In this document: in pieces, positions 9,169 to 16,805 of the stretch
Layout of the letters: the number at the start of each line of letters is the position of its first letter
Numbering within the stretch: the stretch's first letter is position 1
Assembly (NCBI RefSeq): GCF_019710745.1
Contig: NZ_JAHKJW010000066.1
Span: forward strand, 1-37,255
Length of the DNA stretch: 37,255 bases
Reading direction: 5' to 3'
Source of the DNA: Streptomyces beigongshangae
GTDB taxonomy: Bacteria; Actinomycetota; Actinomycetes; Streptomycetales; Streptomycetaceae
Translations under genes and position numbers: made by a program
The notes under the pieces: model-generated
What the model was told of the DNA's origin: nothing
Seen by the model: the letters and a program-made list of their open reading frames with translations, nothing else
The model's database searches: none

Positions 9169-10713
9169 ATGAAGGCCGACGCACCCGAGGTCCGTACCAC
9201 CGCAGGTGTACTGAGTGGCGAGACCGGAAAGGCGGGCACGGCGGTGTTCCGGGGCGTGCCCTACGCCGCGCCGCCCGTCGGCCCGCTCCGGTTCGGGGCA
9301 CCGCGGCCCGCGCCGGGCTGGGACGGCGTACGGCGGGCGACCGCGTTCGGGACGCCGCCCCCGCAGTCCGCGGTGTTCGGCACGGACGCGCTGGCACCCG
9401 CGGACGCCGACGACGGCGACTGGCTGACGCTCAACGTCTGGACGCCCGAGCCCGGTCCCGGTGCCGGGCTGCCGGTGATGGTGTGGCTGTTCGGGGGCGC
9501 GTACGTCATCGGGATGTCGGGCCTGCCCGAGTACGACGGCGGCCGGCTGGCGCGGGAGGGCGTCGTCCTGGTGACGCTCAACTACCGGATCGGCATCGAG
9601 GGGTTCGCGCTCGTCGAGGGCGCGCCGGCCAACCGCGGACTGCTCGACCAGCTCGCGGCGCTCGCCTGGGTGCGGGACAACATCCGGGCCTTCGGCGGCG
9701 ACCCGGACCGCGTCACGGTCTTCGGCGAGTCGGCGGGCGCCGGCTCGCTCGCCGCGCTGCTCGCGACGGAGCGGGCGGCCGGGCTCTTCCGGCGGGCCGT
9801 CGCCCAGAGCGTGCCCGCCCCGTTCCTCTCGGCCGGGCTGGCCGCGGACGTCGCCGCGGAACTCGCGGCGGAGCTGGGACTGCGGCCGACCGCGGACGAC
9901 CTGGGCACGGTGGCGCCGGGGCTGCTGCCCGCGGCGGCGGACGCGCTCGGGGCGCGCATGGGGCGGTACGCGCCGCGGTGGGGGGTACTGGCACGCACGG
10001 CGATCCCGCTGGCGCCCGTGGTGGACGGAGAGGTGCTGCCCCGCGCCCCCTGGGAGGCGCTCGCCGCCGGTGCGGCACGGGACGTCGAGCTGGTGGTCGG
10101 CCACACCCGGGACGAGTACCGGCTCTTCATGGCGCTCGACGGAACGCTGGGCGAGGAGATGGCGGAGGACCGGGCCGCACGGGCGCTGCGGGACTTCTCG
10201 CCCGACGGGGCCGGCGAGGAGGCGTACCGGAAGGCATTCCCGGACCTCGGTCCGGCGGGGCTGTACGAGCTGGTCCGCTCCGACTGGCTCTTCCGCATGC
10301 CGTCCCTGCACCTGGCCGAGGCGCAGGTGGCGGGCGGCGGGCGGGCGTACTTCTACGAGCTGGTCTGGGAGACCCCCGGCATGGGCGGGCTGCTCGGCGC
10401 CTGCCACGGGCTCGATGTGCCGCTGGTCTTCGGGAACCTGGGCGGCGGGCTGCCCGCGCTGCTGTTCGGGGAGGCGCCGCCCGCCGAGGCGGAGGAGCTG
10501 TCGGGGCTGTTCCGGTCCGCCTGGACGCGGTTCGCGGCGGGGGAGGGACCGGGCTGGCCCGCGTACGACGTCGAGCGGCGGCCGGTGCGGCTCTTCGACG
10601 TGCGCCCGAGTGTCACCGCGTACCCGGAGGAGGTGTCGCGGACGCTGTGGCAGGACCACGTCTTCGGGGCGCTTCCCCTGCTCGCGGCTCGTGGACGGGG
10701 TCCGGGGCTGTAG
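9169..10713 (+). CDS. type B carboxylesterase (alpha/beta hydrolase)
   Basis: The 514-residue enzyme belongs to the carboxylesterase/para-nitrobenzyl esterase family and should hydrolyse carboxylic esters. The opening VRTTAGVLSGETGKAGTAVFRGVPYAAPPVG is the usual family start. The nucleophile elbow is FGESAG with Ser188; the acid lies in GHTRDEYRLF and the His in GACHGLDVPLVFGNL. The oxyanion segment reads LFGGAYV rather than the usual HGGG/HGGA form: the two glycines remain but the preceding His is Phe. No signal peptide is seen, so it is probably cytoplasmic. The ATG at 9169 follows GGAGGGAG; a GTG at 9139 with GGGAGGA 6 nt upstream is a real alternative that adds ten residues. The substrate is unknown. 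Confidence 0.88.
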   Translation: MKADAPEVRTTAGVLSGETGKAGTAVFRGVPYAAPPVGPLRFGAPRPAPGWDGVRRATAFGTPPPQSAVFGTDALAPADADDGDWLTLNVWTPEPGPGAGLPVMVWLFGGAYVIGMSGLPEYDGGRLAREGVVLVTLNYRIGIEGFALVEGAPANRGLLDQLAALAWVRDNIRAFGGDPDRVTVFGESAGAGSLAALLATERAAGLFRRAVAQSVPAPFLSAGLAADVAAELAAELGLRPTADDLGTVAPGLLPAAADALGARMGRYAPRWGVLARTAIPLAPVVDGEVLPRAPWEALAAGAARDVELVVGHTRDEYRLFMALDGTLGEEMAEDRAARALRDFSPDGAGEEAYRKAFPDLGPAGLYELVRSDWLFRMPSLHLAEAQVAGGGRAYFYELVWETPGMGGLLGACHGLDVPLVFGNLGGGLPALLFGEAPPAEAEELSGLFRSAWTRFAAGEGPGWPAYDVERRPVRLFDVRPSVTAYPEEVSRTLWQDHVFGALPLLAARGRGPGL

Positions 10714-11130
10714 CCCCGGTCACATCCTCCGGCCCCCGGGACACGGCGCCCGGTGACATGACGCACAGGCGTACCAGCCCCTACTAGCGATGATAGTGAG
10801 GACTCGGAAAGGGGCATGAAGGACCTTCGGCCCTGGGGACGGGGCCAGGGTCCCGGAGGGTGCCGTAAGGCTCGGGGGAGCGGGGCCGAGGCTGGACGAA
10901 CCGTGTATGAGGTGGGGCTAAACCCGACTTCTGCGAAAAACCAGGAGGATTTCCGATCAATCCTCGATCCTGTCAAGGGGGAGGAAGTTTCTCCATCAAA
11001 TACGACTTGGCATCGTAGATGGGGGTTTTGGGGGATTGCGGAAGCGCGGGTTACCAAGGGATGACCGACCCCGCCCGACGCACGTTCAGCGTGCCGGGTG
11101 CGTGGTGCCCGTCCCCCGGAGGTAACCCCC
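10714..11130 (+). promoter_or_regulatory. long, partly AT-rich leader before the M23 peptidase gene
   Basis: No gene is credible in these 417 nt. The first part (10800-10900) is GC-rich and can fold: CCCTGG pairs with CCAGGG, and GGCA with TGCC outside it. The middle (about 10910-11060) is much richer in A and T than the surroundings and holds inverted repeats GAGGATT-N7-AATCCTC (10945-10965) and TACGA-N7-TCGTA (11001-11017). A third, GCACG-N5-CGTGC, lies at 11080-11094. A strong ribosome-binding site GGAGGT (11118-11123) ends it. The layout suggests a regulated promoter with a structured 5' leader. The conserved sequence blocks of the c-di-AMP (ydaO) riboswitch, known before cell-wall hydrolase genes in Streptomyces, were looked for and not found. 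Confidence 0.5.
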
Positions 11131-11862
11131 ATGTCGCAGCGCACCGAATCCCGTATGTCCGGCACGACCCCGCTCCGTGTCCGGGCGGCCTTCCTGGCCC
11201 TCGGCCTGGGAGCCTCGGCCGTCACCGGAACCGGGGTCGCGGTCGCCGCCGACACCGCGTCGGGCGCGGTCTCCCTGCCGGTCTCGGCCGCCGCCTCCGT
11301 GCAGCAGCAGGCCGCGGCCCAGGCGAAGGCGGCCCAGGCGAAGAGCAAGGCCGCGGCCGCGAAGACCGCCGCGAAGAAGGCCACCGTCAAGAAGGCCGCT
11401 GTCAAGAAGGCCGCGGCCGAGCCCGCTGCCGCGAAGACGGTCGCCTCCTGGATCAACCCGGTCGAGCAGTACAAGCTCTCCGCGAGCTTCGCCCAGGCCG
11501 GCAACCTGTGGTCGACCACCCACTCCGGCCAGGACTTCGCCGTCTCCTCCGGCACCCGGGTCCTCGCCGCCCACGGCGGCACCGTCGTGAAGGCCGGCGG
11601 CAACGGCGCCGGCGACGGTCCCGCGTACGGCAACGCCGTGGTGATCAGGCACGCCGACGGCGCGTACTCGCAGTACGCGCACCTGTCCCGCGTGGACGTG
11701 CGGATCGGCCAGACCGTGAAGACCGGCCAGCGGATCGCGCTCTCCGGCAACACCGGCAACTCCAGCGGGCCGCACCTGCACTTCGAGATCCGTACGACGG
11801 CCGGCTACGGGACGGCGGTCGACCCGGTCGCCTTCCTGCGGTCCAAGGGCGTGCGCCTCTAG
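11131..11862 (+). CDS. secreted M23-family metallopeptidase
   Basis: The 243-residue product is a zinc endopeptidase predicted to cut peptide cross-links of peptidoglycan outside the cell. Residues 1-40 form a Sec-type signal peptide (basic start, LRVRAAFLALGLGASAVTG core, AVAA cleavage site). Residues 55-105 are an Ala/Lys/Gln-rich linker that could bind anionic wall polymers. The LytM/M23 domain fills 115-243, with zinc ligands H131 and D135 in HSGQD and the HLH motif at 215-217 in GPHLHFE; the family's other catalytic His probably lies in QYAHLS. It has no LysM or SH3 domain. The ATG is fixed by GGAGGT 7 nt upstream. Its stop overlaps the convergent tetR stop by 4 bp. Confidence 0.9.
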   Translation: MSQRTESRMSGTTPLRVRAAFLALGLGASAVTGTGVAVAADTASGAVSLPVSAAASVQQQAAAQAKAAQAKSKAAAAKTAAKKATVKKAAVKKAAAEPAAAKTVASWINPVEQYKLSASFAQAGNLWSTTHSGQDFAVSSGTRVLAAHGGTVVKAGGNGAGDGPAYGNAVVIRHADGAYSQYAHLSRVDVRIGQTVKTGQRIALSGNTGNSSGPHLHFEIRTTAGYGTAVDPVAFLRSKGVRL

Positions 11863-12458
11863 GCCCCGCCGCCTGGGGATCCGTAGGGCCCCGTGTGTGC
11901 CCGCGTGACCAGTTCGACGGCGACCTCCAGGACGGCCTTCCGCTTGTCCTCGGGGTCGCCCTCCATGTCCTTGAGGGCGAACATCCCGGCGTGGATGGTG
12001 AACAGCGCGCTCACGCAGCGGACCTGGTCCGTCAGTGGCGCGTCCGGCTCCTTGATGATGTCCAGCATCTTGAGCATGCGGTCCTTGAAGGACTCGCCGA
12101 CGCTCAGCTCGCGGACCGTCGCCTGGTTCTCCTGCATGAAGCGGAAGAGCGGGGCCGCCTGGGTGAGGGCCTCGCTGTAGCGGCGCAGGAGCTCCCGCTT
12201 GGTGTCGAGCGTGTGCGGCTGTCCCCGGCCCCACTCGATCAGCTCGTCCATCGGCCTCGTCAGATCCTCGAAGAGGCTGACGAGGATGTCCTCCTTGGTC
12301 TTGAAGTGGTAGTAGAGCGCCGCCTTCGTGACGTCCAGCCGTTCGGCGATCTCGCGCAGGGAGGTCTTCTCGTACCCCTGGTCGGCGAAGAGCTCGACGG
12401 CCACGTCCTGGATGCGCTGGCGGGTGTCTCCCCGCCGCCGCTGCCTGCTGCCGTCCAT
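11859..12458 (-). CDS. TetR-family repressor of the divergent drug exporter
   Basis: The 199-residue protein has an N-terminal TetR DNA-binding domain: RQRIQDVAVELFADQGYEKTSLREIAERLDVTKAALYYHFKTKEDIL, with the helix-turn-helix at about residues 30-50. The rest is the all-helical ligand-binding and dimer domain. It is divergent from an MFS multidrug exporter and separated by 149 nt that contain two matching palindromes (12513-12530 and 12559-12576). The simplest reading is that it represses both genes and is released by an exported compound. The ATG at 12458 has GAGGAG 7 nt upstream, so longer in-frame starts are not needed. Confidence 0.9.
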   Translation of the reverse strand: MDGSRQRRRGDTRQRIQDVAVELFADQGYEKTSLREIAERLDVTKAALYYHFKTKEDILVSLFEDLTRPMDELIEWGRGQPHTLDTKRELLRRYSEALTQAAPLFRFMQENQATVRELSVGESFKDRMLKMLDIIKEPDAPLTDQVRCVSALFTIHAGMFALKDMEGDPEDKRKAVLEVAVELVTRAHTGPYGSPGGGA

Positions 12459-12512
12459 GGTGGCGCTCCTCGTCCTGGTCGCACGCCGTAGGCGCGGGTA
12501 AGAAGAAAACTT

Positions 12513-12530
12513 ACTTGACGCCCGGCTAGT
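12513..12530. promoter_or_regulatory. imperfect TetR operator O1
   Basis: ACTTGACG-CC-CGGCTAGT: the same 8-2-8 palindrome as the second site with two symmetric changes. It covers the proposed -35 box of the exporter promoter (TTGACG at 12515-12520) and its centre is 46 bp from the other site. Confidence 0.65.
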
Positions 12531-12544
12531 TACGGGTCTACTTT
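12515..12544 (+). promoter_or_regulatory. predicted promoter of the MFS exporter gene
   Basis: TTGACG (12515-12520), an 18-nt spacer and TACTTT (12539-12544) fit the housekeeping sigma pattern. The two flanking palindromes would let a bound repressor block both the -35 box and the start-site region. Confidence 0.5.
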
Positions 12545-12558
12545 CCCCAGTGTAGTCA

Positions 12559-12576
12559 ACTTGCCGGTCGGCAAGT
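12559..12576. promoter_or_regulatory. perfect TetR operator O2
   Basis: ACTTGCCG-GT-CGGCAAGT is a perfect palindrome with 8-bp arms, typical in size for TetR-family sites. It lies just downstream of the predicted exporter -10 box. Confidence 0.75.
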
Positions 12577-12607
12577 AAGTGCAGTGCGGTACCAGGGGAG
12601 TGGGACA

Positions 12608-14269
12608 GTGGCGGACACGAGGACGGCCGGGGCGGCCGGAACGGCGGACGGGGCGGAGGCACCGGCACCGGCACCGGCACCGGAGGATCCGACGGGGGCG
12701 GTCGGAGCGATCGGGGCGGCGGGCGCGGCCCCGCCGGCGGACGCCGCGCCCGCGGGCAGGCGGCCCAGGAGCGTGCGGGTCGTCCTGCTCGCCCTGATGA
12801 TCGCGATGCTGCTCGCGATGCTGGACAACATGATCATCGGCACCGCGATGCCGACCATCGTGGGAGAGCTGGGCGGCCTGGAGCACCTGTCGTGGGTCGT
12901 CACCGCGTACACGCTCGCGACCGCCGCCTCCACCCCGATCTGGGGCAAGCTCGGCGACATGTACGGGCGCAAGGGCGTCTTCATGACCTCGATCGTGCTG
13001 TTCCTGATCGGGTCGGCGCTGAGCGGGATGGCCCAGGACATGGGGCAGCTCATCGGTTTCCGCGCGGTCCAGGGGCTCGGCGCGGGCGGTCTGATGGTCG
13101 GCGTCATGGCGATCATCGGTGACCTGATCCCGCCGCGGGAGCGTGGCAAGTACCAGGGCATGATGGCCGGCGTGATGGCCCTCGCCATGATCGGCGGACC
13201 GCTGGTCGGCGGCACCATCACCGACCACTGGGGCTGGCGCTGGTCCTTCTACATCAACCTGCCGCTCGGTGTCATAGCCCTGATCGCCGTCAGCGCCGTA
13301 CTGCACCTGCCCAGGAAGCGGGTGGAGGCGCGGATCGACTACCTGGGTGCCGCGCTGCTCACCGTGGGCATCACCGCGATCGTGCTCGTCACCACCTGGG
13401 GCGGGACCGAGTACGCCTGGGACTCCGCCATGATCATGGAACTGATCGCGATCGGGGTCGCCGCACTCGTCGGGTTCCTGTTCGTGCAGACCAAGGCGGC
13501 CGCGCCGGTCATGCCGCTGCACATCTTCCGCAGCCGCAACTTCACGCTGATGTCCGTCGTCGGTTTCGTCGCCGGGTTCGTGATGTTCGGCGCGGTGCTG
13601 TTCCTGCCGCTCTACCAGCAGTCGGTGCAGGGCGCGTCCGCGACCAACTCCGGGCTGCTGCTCCTGCCGATGCTCGGCGCGATGCTCGTGACCTCGATGA
13701 TCGCCGGGCGGGTCACCACCAGCACCGGGCGCTACAAGGTCTTCCCGATCGCGGGCAGTGCGCTGATGGTGGTCGGGCTCTACCTGCTGTCGCTCATGGA
13801 CACCGAGACGTCGCGGCTGACGTCCGGGATCTACATGGCCGTGGTCGGCGCCGGTATGGGCTGTCTGATGCAGATCACCATGCTCGTCTCGCAGAACAGC
13901 GTCGACATGAAGGACATGGGTGTCGCGTCGTCCAGCACGACGCTGTTCCGCACGCTGGGGTCGTCCTTCGGTGTCGCGATCATGGGGGCCCTGTTCAACC
14001 ACCGGGTCCAGGACGCGATGGCCGAGCGGGCCGGGGCGCTGGGGTCCAGGGTGACCGAGCAGTCGGCCCAGCTGGACGCGGCGAGCCTGGCGAAGCTGCC
14101 GGTGGCGGCGCGGGAGGCGTACCAGCACGCGGTGGCGTCCGGTACGCACTCGGCGTTCCTGCTGGGGGCGGCCGTGGCGGTGGTGGCGCTGGTGACGGCG
14201 CTGTTCGTGAAGGAGGTTCCGCTCCGGGGGGCGGGTGCGCCTTCCGGCGGGGACGCCGGGGCGGAGTAG
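12608..14269 (+). CDS. MFS drug exporter, DHA2 (14-TM) family
   Basis: The 553-residue protein is a proton-driven multidrug exporter of the EmrB/QacA type in the cytoplasmic membrane. After a disordered Ala/Pro/Gly N-terminus (residues 1-55, with a PAPAPAP run from a 6-bp ACCGGC repeat at 12661-12684), hydrophobic helices start at VVLLALMIAMLLAMLDNMIIGTA. Motif A is GKLGDMYGRKG; the antiporter motif C region is MIGGPLVGGTITDHWGWRWSFYINLPLG. The GTG start has GGGGAG 7 nt upstream. It is transcribed away from tetR and is probably repressed by it. A 12-bp-stem hairpin at 14321-14351 may end the transcript. The exported compound is unknown. Confidence 0.92.
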   Translation: MADTRTAGAAGTADGAEAPAPAPAPEDPTGAVGAIGAAGAAPPADAAPAGRRPRSVRVVLLALMIAMLLAMLDNMIIGTAMPTIVGELGGLEHLSWVVTAYTLATAASTPIWGKLGDMYGRKGVFMTSIVLFLIGSALSGMAQDMGQLIGFRAVQGLGAGGLMVGVMAIIGDLIPPRERGKYQGMMAGVMALAMIGGPLVGGTITDHWGWRWSFYINLPLGVIALIAVSAVLHLPRKRVEARIDYLGAALLTVGITAIVLVTTWGGTEYAWDSAMIMELIAIGVAALVGFLFVQTKAAAPVMPLHIFRSRNFTLMSVVGFVAGFVMFGAVLFLPLYQQSVQGASATNSGLLLLPMLGAMLVTSMIAGRVTTSTGRYKVFPIAGSALMVVGLYLLSLMDTETSRLTSGIYMAVVGAGMGCLMQITMLVSQNSVDMKDMGVASSSTTLFRTLGSSFGVAIMGALFNHRVQDAMAERAGALGSRVTEQSAQLDAASLAKLPVAAREAYQHAVASGTHSAFLLGAAVAVVALVTALFVKEVPLRGAGAPSGGDAGAE

Positions 14270-14320
14270 GGGTCTTCCCGCCCCGGACCTCCGGTCCTCG
14301 AACGCCGGAGTGCCGGAGTG

Positions 14321-14351
14321 CCGGACGGGCTGGCACAGTCAGCCCGTCCGG
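14321..14351. terminator. hairpin between the exporter gene and cseC
   Basis: A perfect 12-bp stem (14321-14332 with 14340-14351) with a 7-nt loop, between convergent genes. It is followed by degenerate copies of GGGCGTCC on the plus strand rather than a T-run. Likely a bidirectional terminator. Confidence 0.7.
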
Positions 14352-14420
14352 GCGTCCGGGCGTCCGGGCATCGGGTGTTCGGGCGTTTCGGCGTTCCGAC
14401 GGGACGGGGGAACGCCCCGT

Positions 14421-15911
14421 TCACTCCGGCAGCATCGGATGGCTGCCCGTGTTCGTCGGCGCGTGCTCCGGGAGCCACAGCACCGCCACCGCCCCTTCCG
14501 CGGGCGTCCCCTCCGGCGCCCCCACCACCCGCACGTTGCGGAACGTGAGCCGTGCGCCCAGCACCCGCGCCTGCCCCGCGGCGATCGTCAGCCCCAGCCC
14601 GTGTCCCTGCCCCGCACGGTCGCTGCTGCCGGTGCGGAAACGGCTGGGCCCCTCGGCGAGCAGCGCGTCGGGGAAGCCGGGTCCGTGGTCGCGGATCCGG
14701 ATGACCCGTCCCTCCACCGTGACCTCCACGGGCGGCCTGCCGTGCCTGGCGGCGTTGGCCAGGAGGTTGATCAGGACCCGTTCCAGCCGGCGCGGGTCGG
14801 TGGTGACCGCGGACTCGTGCACCACGCGTACGACGACCTCCGGGTCCCGCGCGATCACCCGCCGGGTCACGAACTCGCCCAGCACGATGTCCTGCAACTC
14901 GGCCCGCTCGGACGCGCTGTCCAGCCGGGCCACCTCCAGCACGTCCTCGACCAGCTGGCGCATGGCCTGGGCCCGGTCCCGCACGAGTTCCGTCGGGCGG
15001 CCGGGCGGCAGCAGCTCGGCCGCCGTGAGCAGCCCGGTCACCGGCGTGCGCAGCTCGTGCGCGATGTCCGCGGTCACCCGCCGCTCGGCCTCGATGCGCT
15101 GCTGCAACGCGTCCGCCATCGCGTCCACGGCCCGCGCGAGGTCGTCCGTCTCGTCGCGCACGACCCCGCCGATGGAGTCCCGCACCCGTACGTCGGGCTC
15201 GCCCTGCGCGACCCGCCGGGCCGCCGTGGCCGCCTTGCGCAGCCGCCGCGAGAGCTGCCCGCCGATCAGCACGCCGAGTGCGCAGCCGCCGAACACCACC
15301 GCGATCGAGCCGATGATCAGGGCCTCGTCGAGGTCCTTCAGGATGGTCGTGCTGCGGTCGGTGAAGCTCGTGTGCAGCGACAGGATCCCGCCGTCCTGGA
15401 GCGGTACGGCGGCCCAGATGTCCGGCACGCCCTCGGAGTTCTCCGTCACGTAGGTCGCCCGCCGCCCGGCCCTCGCCTTCGCCAGGAGGTCCTTCGGCAG
15501 CCCGGGATCGTCGATCTTGATGCCGGGGAAGTTGGGCCGCCCCGACGCCTCGTAGTTCCGCTGCGCGATCTGGACGCGCTCGTCGGCGAGGTCGCGCGCG
15601 TTGTCGAGCATCGAGACCCGCGCGGCGTTGTGCACGACCAGGCTCAGCGCGATCGCCACCAGCGCCCCGACCGCCGCGATCGCGGCACTCAGCTTCCATC
15701 TGAGCCCCGTACGCGGCATCAGCCGCCCGAGTCCCTCGCGCAGGGCGGCCGGCCGACCGTGCTGCCCGCCCCCACCTCCGCCGTCACCTCCGCCGTCTCC
15801 GCTCTCGCCGCGTCCGGCGCCGTCCTGCCCGGACACAGCGGACCCGGGCCCCGGTCCGATCTCGTCGGACCCGTCCGCGTCCGCCGGGTGCTGGTTCCTC
15901 CCCCGCATCAT
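14421..15911 (-). CDS. cseC: CseC, sensor histidine kinase of the SigE system
   Basis: CseC senses cell-envelope damage (for example by wall-active antibiotics) and phosphorylates CseB, which activates sigE. The 496-residue product has transmembrane segments at about 74-94 and 197-218 enclosing an extracytoplasmic sensor of about 100 residues. A HAMP domain follows (219-272), then a dimerisation/phosphoacceptor helix with H285 in DIAHELRTP. The ATPase domain shows NLLANAARHG (N box), DHGPGF and GHGLGLTIA. The start is 8 nt after the cseB stop and overlaps nothing; the 65 residues before the internal ATG at 15719 are Gly/Asp-rich and look disordered, so a shorter 432-residue form is possible. 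Assignment rests on strong recall of the S. coelicolor sequence and on operon order. Confidence 0.95.
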   Translation of the reverse strand: MMRGRNQHPADADGSDEIGPGPGSAVSGQDGAGRGESGDGGGDGGGGGGQHGRPAALREGLGRLMPRTGLRWKLSAAIAAVGALVAIALSLVVHNAARVSMLDNARDLADERVQIAQRNYEASGRPNFPGIKIDDPGLPKDLLAKARAGRRATYVTENSEGVPDIWAAVPLQDGGILSLHTSFTDRSTTILKDLDEALIIGSIAVVFGGCALGVLIGGQLSRRLRKAATAARRVAQGEPDVRVRDSIGGVVRDETDDLARAVDAMADALQQRIEAERRVTADIAHELRTPVTGLLTAAELLPPGRPTELVRDRAQAMRQLVEDVLEVARLDSASERAELQDIVLGEFVTRRVIARDPEVVVRVVHESAVTTDPRRLERVLINLLANAARHGRPPVEVTVEGRVIRIRDHGPGFPDALLAEGPSRFRTGSSDRAGQGHGLGLTIAAGQARVLGARLTFRNVRVVGAPEGTPAEGAVAVLWLPEHAPTNTGSHPMLPE

Positions 15912-15919
15912 CGCTCTGC

Positions 15920-16642
15920 TCAGGCCTTCAACTTGTAGCCGAAACCGCGGACCGTCTCGATCCGGTCCTGGCCGATCTTCGCGCGCAGCCGCTGCACATG
16001 GACGTCGACGACCCGGGTGTCACCACCCCAGCCGTAGTCCCACACCCGCTCCAGCAGCCTGTCGCGCGACAGGACCGTACCCGGTGAGGACGAGAACTCC
16101 AGGAGCAGCCGCATCTCGGTGGGCGTCAGGGCCACCGGCGCGCCGCCCCTGCGGACCTCCATGCCCTCCGTGTCGATCTCCAGTTCGCCGTCCCCGGCAC
16201 CGAAGGACAGCACACCGCCGGGGACGGACGAGGCGCCGTCGGTCCCGCCGGCGGCCCGCGGACCGCTCGCGTGCCCGAAGCGCCGCAGCACGGCCCGGAT
16301 GCGGGCGACCAGCACGGCCCCGTCGAAGGGCTTCGTCACATAGTCGTCGGCCCCCGCCTCCAGGCCGAGGACGACGTCGATCGAGTCGGCGCGGGCCGAC
16401 AGCATGATCACCGGAACGGCCGACTCGTCGCGGATCCGGCGGCACAGCGACACCCCGTCGAGGCCCGGCACCATCACGTCGAGGAGGGCGATGTCGGGCC
16501 GGTCGGCGCGGAACGCCTCCAGTCCCGAGAGCCCGTCGGGCATGGCGGTGACCACGAAGCCGTCGCGCTCCAGCGCGAGCTGGGTGGCCTCGCGGATCAC
16601 GTCGTCGTCCTCGACGAACAGGACATGGGTGTGCTCTGCCAT
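15920..16642 (-). CDS. cseB: CseB, response regulator of the SigE system
   Basis: A 240-residue OmpR/PhoB-type regulator. The receiver domain (1-120) has the acidic pocket E11-D12-D13, phospho-acceptor D55 in LLDVMVPG, and the Lys switch in DDYVTKPF. A Gly/Ala/Ser linker leads to the winged-helix domain (about 150-240) with LTPTEMRLLLEF and DTRVVDVHVQRLRAKIG. In S. coelicolor, phosphorylated CseB activates the sigE promoter. It lies between cseA (163 nt upstream) and cseC (8 nt downstream). The 163-nt gap before it carries an 8-bp tandem repeat and could hold an internal promoter. Confidence 0.95.
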   Translation of the reverse strand: MAEHTHVLFVEDDDVIREATQLALERDGFVVTAMPDGLSGLEAFRADRPDIALLDVMVPGLDGVSLCRRIRDESAVPVIMLSARADSIDVVLGLEAGADDYVTKPFDGAVLVARIRAVLRRFGHASGPRAAGGTDGASSVPGGVLSFGAGDGELEIDTEGMEVRRGGAPVALTPTEMRLLLEFSSSPGTVLSRDRLLERVWDYGWGGDTRVVDVHVQRLRAKIGQDRIETVRGFGYKLKA

Positions 16643-16805
16643 CCGGTGCTCTCAGTTTCTCGGCGGTTCTGAAGTGTCCTGCATGGTCCACGGTGATCGC
16701 GACGCGGCGCTGCGCCGCTGCGGCGATACGTTCATACGGCGGTGCGACGATGTGAGTGCGTGAGTGCGTGAGTGCGTGAGTGCGTGCGTGACTGCGCGGT
16801 CGTCC
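16643..16805 (-). promoter_or_regulatory. cseA-cseB intergenic gap with repeat and hairpin
   Basis: In an operon whose other joints are an overlap and an 8-nt gap, this 163-nt spacer stands out. It contains four copies of an 8-bp unit (16752-16783) and a short hairpin GCGGCG-CTG-CGCCGC (16704-16718). It may separate expression of cseA from cseBC, but no promoter could be assigned with confidence. Confidence 0.35.
16752..16783. repeat. 8-bp tandem repeat, four perfect units
   Basis: GTGAGTGC is repeated four times without mismatch (minus strand GCACTCAC) and is followed by partial units. Short perfect repeats like this are prone to slippage. Confidence 0.9.

Noticed and set aside
5861..10713. 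defence island or mobile element around the NACHT gene
   Set aside because: No integrase, transposase, attachment repeats, restriction genes or change of base composition is visible; only the single NACHT gene would belong to one.
10714..11130. c-di-AMP (ydaO) riboswitch before the M23 peptidase gene
   Set aside because: It was expected because of DisA and the wall hydrolase, but the conserved 3' block of the riboswitch is absent. An Rfam covariance search would settle it.
16751..16795. CRISPR-like array at the GTGAGTGC repeats
   Set aside because: Units are contiguous 8-mers without spacers, so it is a microsatellite.
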